Below are positions 12,820-12,899 of a stretch of 12,899 bases of DNA, piece after piece (the first letter of the stretch is position 1; each line of letters starts with the position of its first letter). Origin of the DNA: Candidatus Cloacimonadota bacterium (GTDB lineage Bacteria; Cloacimonadota; Cloacimonadia; JGIOTU-2); NCBI GenBank assembly GCA_014384665.1, contig JACNFI010000381.1, forward strand, positions 1 through 12,899. Reading direction: 5' to 3'. A program made the translations under genes and the position numbers. The notes beneath the pieces are model-generated. The model made no database searches and was not told the DNA's origin. It saw only the letters and a list, made by a program, of their open reading frames with translations.

Positions 12820-12899
12820 TTTGACATCCTTTTATCAAATTCCGTTTCTGAAAGAGTGTTGTCGGTCTTGACATCATTTAACCCACGATCAATTTTTTG
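12804..12899 (-). CDS. Type II antitoxin C-terminus (partial, runs off right edge)
   Basis: 31 codons plus TAA (12806-12804) are visible. The frame is open to the window edge and reads IDRGLNDVKTDNTLSETEF then DKRMSNWLEP. The pattern G-L-x-D-(I/V)-K-x-x-x-x-(I/L)-S-x-x-E-F-x-x-x-(M)-x-x-W is the usual C-terminal toxin-binding tail of Phd/RelB-type antitoxins. It overlaps the ParE/RelE toxin start by 16 nt, as expected for a TA operon. The DNA-binding N-terminus lies outside the window. This cassette's start is therefore also not seen. Confidence 0.65.
   Translation of the reverse strand, partial: QKIDRGLNDVKTDNTLSETEFDKRMSNWLEP

Larger units (their letters stand above)
7554..12899 (-). mobile_element. 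Integron gene-cassette array (no integrase in window)
   Basis: Seven attC-like sites separate short units whose genes all read on the minus strand. Outer boxes fit RYYYAAC and GTTRRRY, apart from GGTTAAC at 8432. Sites lie directly downstream of genes, and several stop codons fall inside the first box. In the sites I could align, the extra unpaired bases lie in the arm adjacent to the gene, which matches the L'' arm of known attC sites and gives the same right-to-left orientation. No tyrosine recombinase gene or attI is visible. They would be expected beyond 12899; otherwise this is a cluster of attC sites lacking an integrase. Five of the seven sites belong to one sequence family, as in sedentary chromosomal integrons such as that of Vibrio cholerae. 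Confidence 0.85.

Overview
The window is AT-rich throughout and joins two different kinds of DNA. The left part (1-7.55 kb) is ordinary chromosome. A minus-strand cluster reads rpsU > cvpA-like > mutS2, with mutS2 running off the left edge about one residue into its final tail. Diverging from it is a plus-strand run of two outer-membrane barrel proteins (a PorV/PorQ-like protein and a helix-hairpin-helix plus barrel protein), followed by gpmI. The PorV-like protein, the ComEA-like HhH plus barrel protein and the general lack of Shine-Dalgarno sequences (except a very strong one at rpsU) point to the Fibrobacteres-Chlorobi-Bacteroidetes (FCB) side of the tree. A Cloacimonadota-like uncultured bacterium is my best guess, at low to moderate confidence.

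The right part (7554-12899) reads as an integron gene-cassette array that does not contain its integrase. Seven imperfect-palindrome sites begin with RYYYAAC and end with GTTRRRY (one outer box deviates): 7554-7627, 8432-8638, 8857-9060, 9626-9829, 10655-10726, 11654-11857 and 12367-12501. They behave as attC sites. All cassette genes are on the minus strand, each site lies just downstream of a gene, and the extra unpaired bases fall in the arm next to the gene (the L'' arm). The orientation is therefore right to left: the integrase and attI, if present, should lie to the right of the window, and the oldest end of the array abuts the 3' end of gpmI.

From newest to oldest in the window, the cassettes carry: (1) a Phd/RelB-like antitoxin tail plus a ParE/RelE toxin; (2) hicB-hicA; (3) a class I SAM methyltransferase; (4) a zeta-toxin-like ATPase plus a small partner protein; (5) hicB plus a frameshifted hicA; (6) no recognisable gene; (7) a tail-anchored membrane protein of unknown function. 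Four of the seven are toxin-antitoxin type, as in known sedentary chromosomal integrons. The two gene-poor or damaged cassettes sit toward the presumed old end.

The most unusual part is the recombination sites. Three are 204 bp and appear identical between their outer boxes. Each contains a long internal side-arm hairpin that itself carries GTTRRRY/RYYYAAC-like ends. Two further sites are relatives in which this side arm has been replaced or lost, and one of these has also taken in a REP-like palindrome. In addition, the bases just outside the outer boxes are complementary at the two ends of each cassette, and this tag differs from cassette to cassette, which marks the cassettes as physical units.
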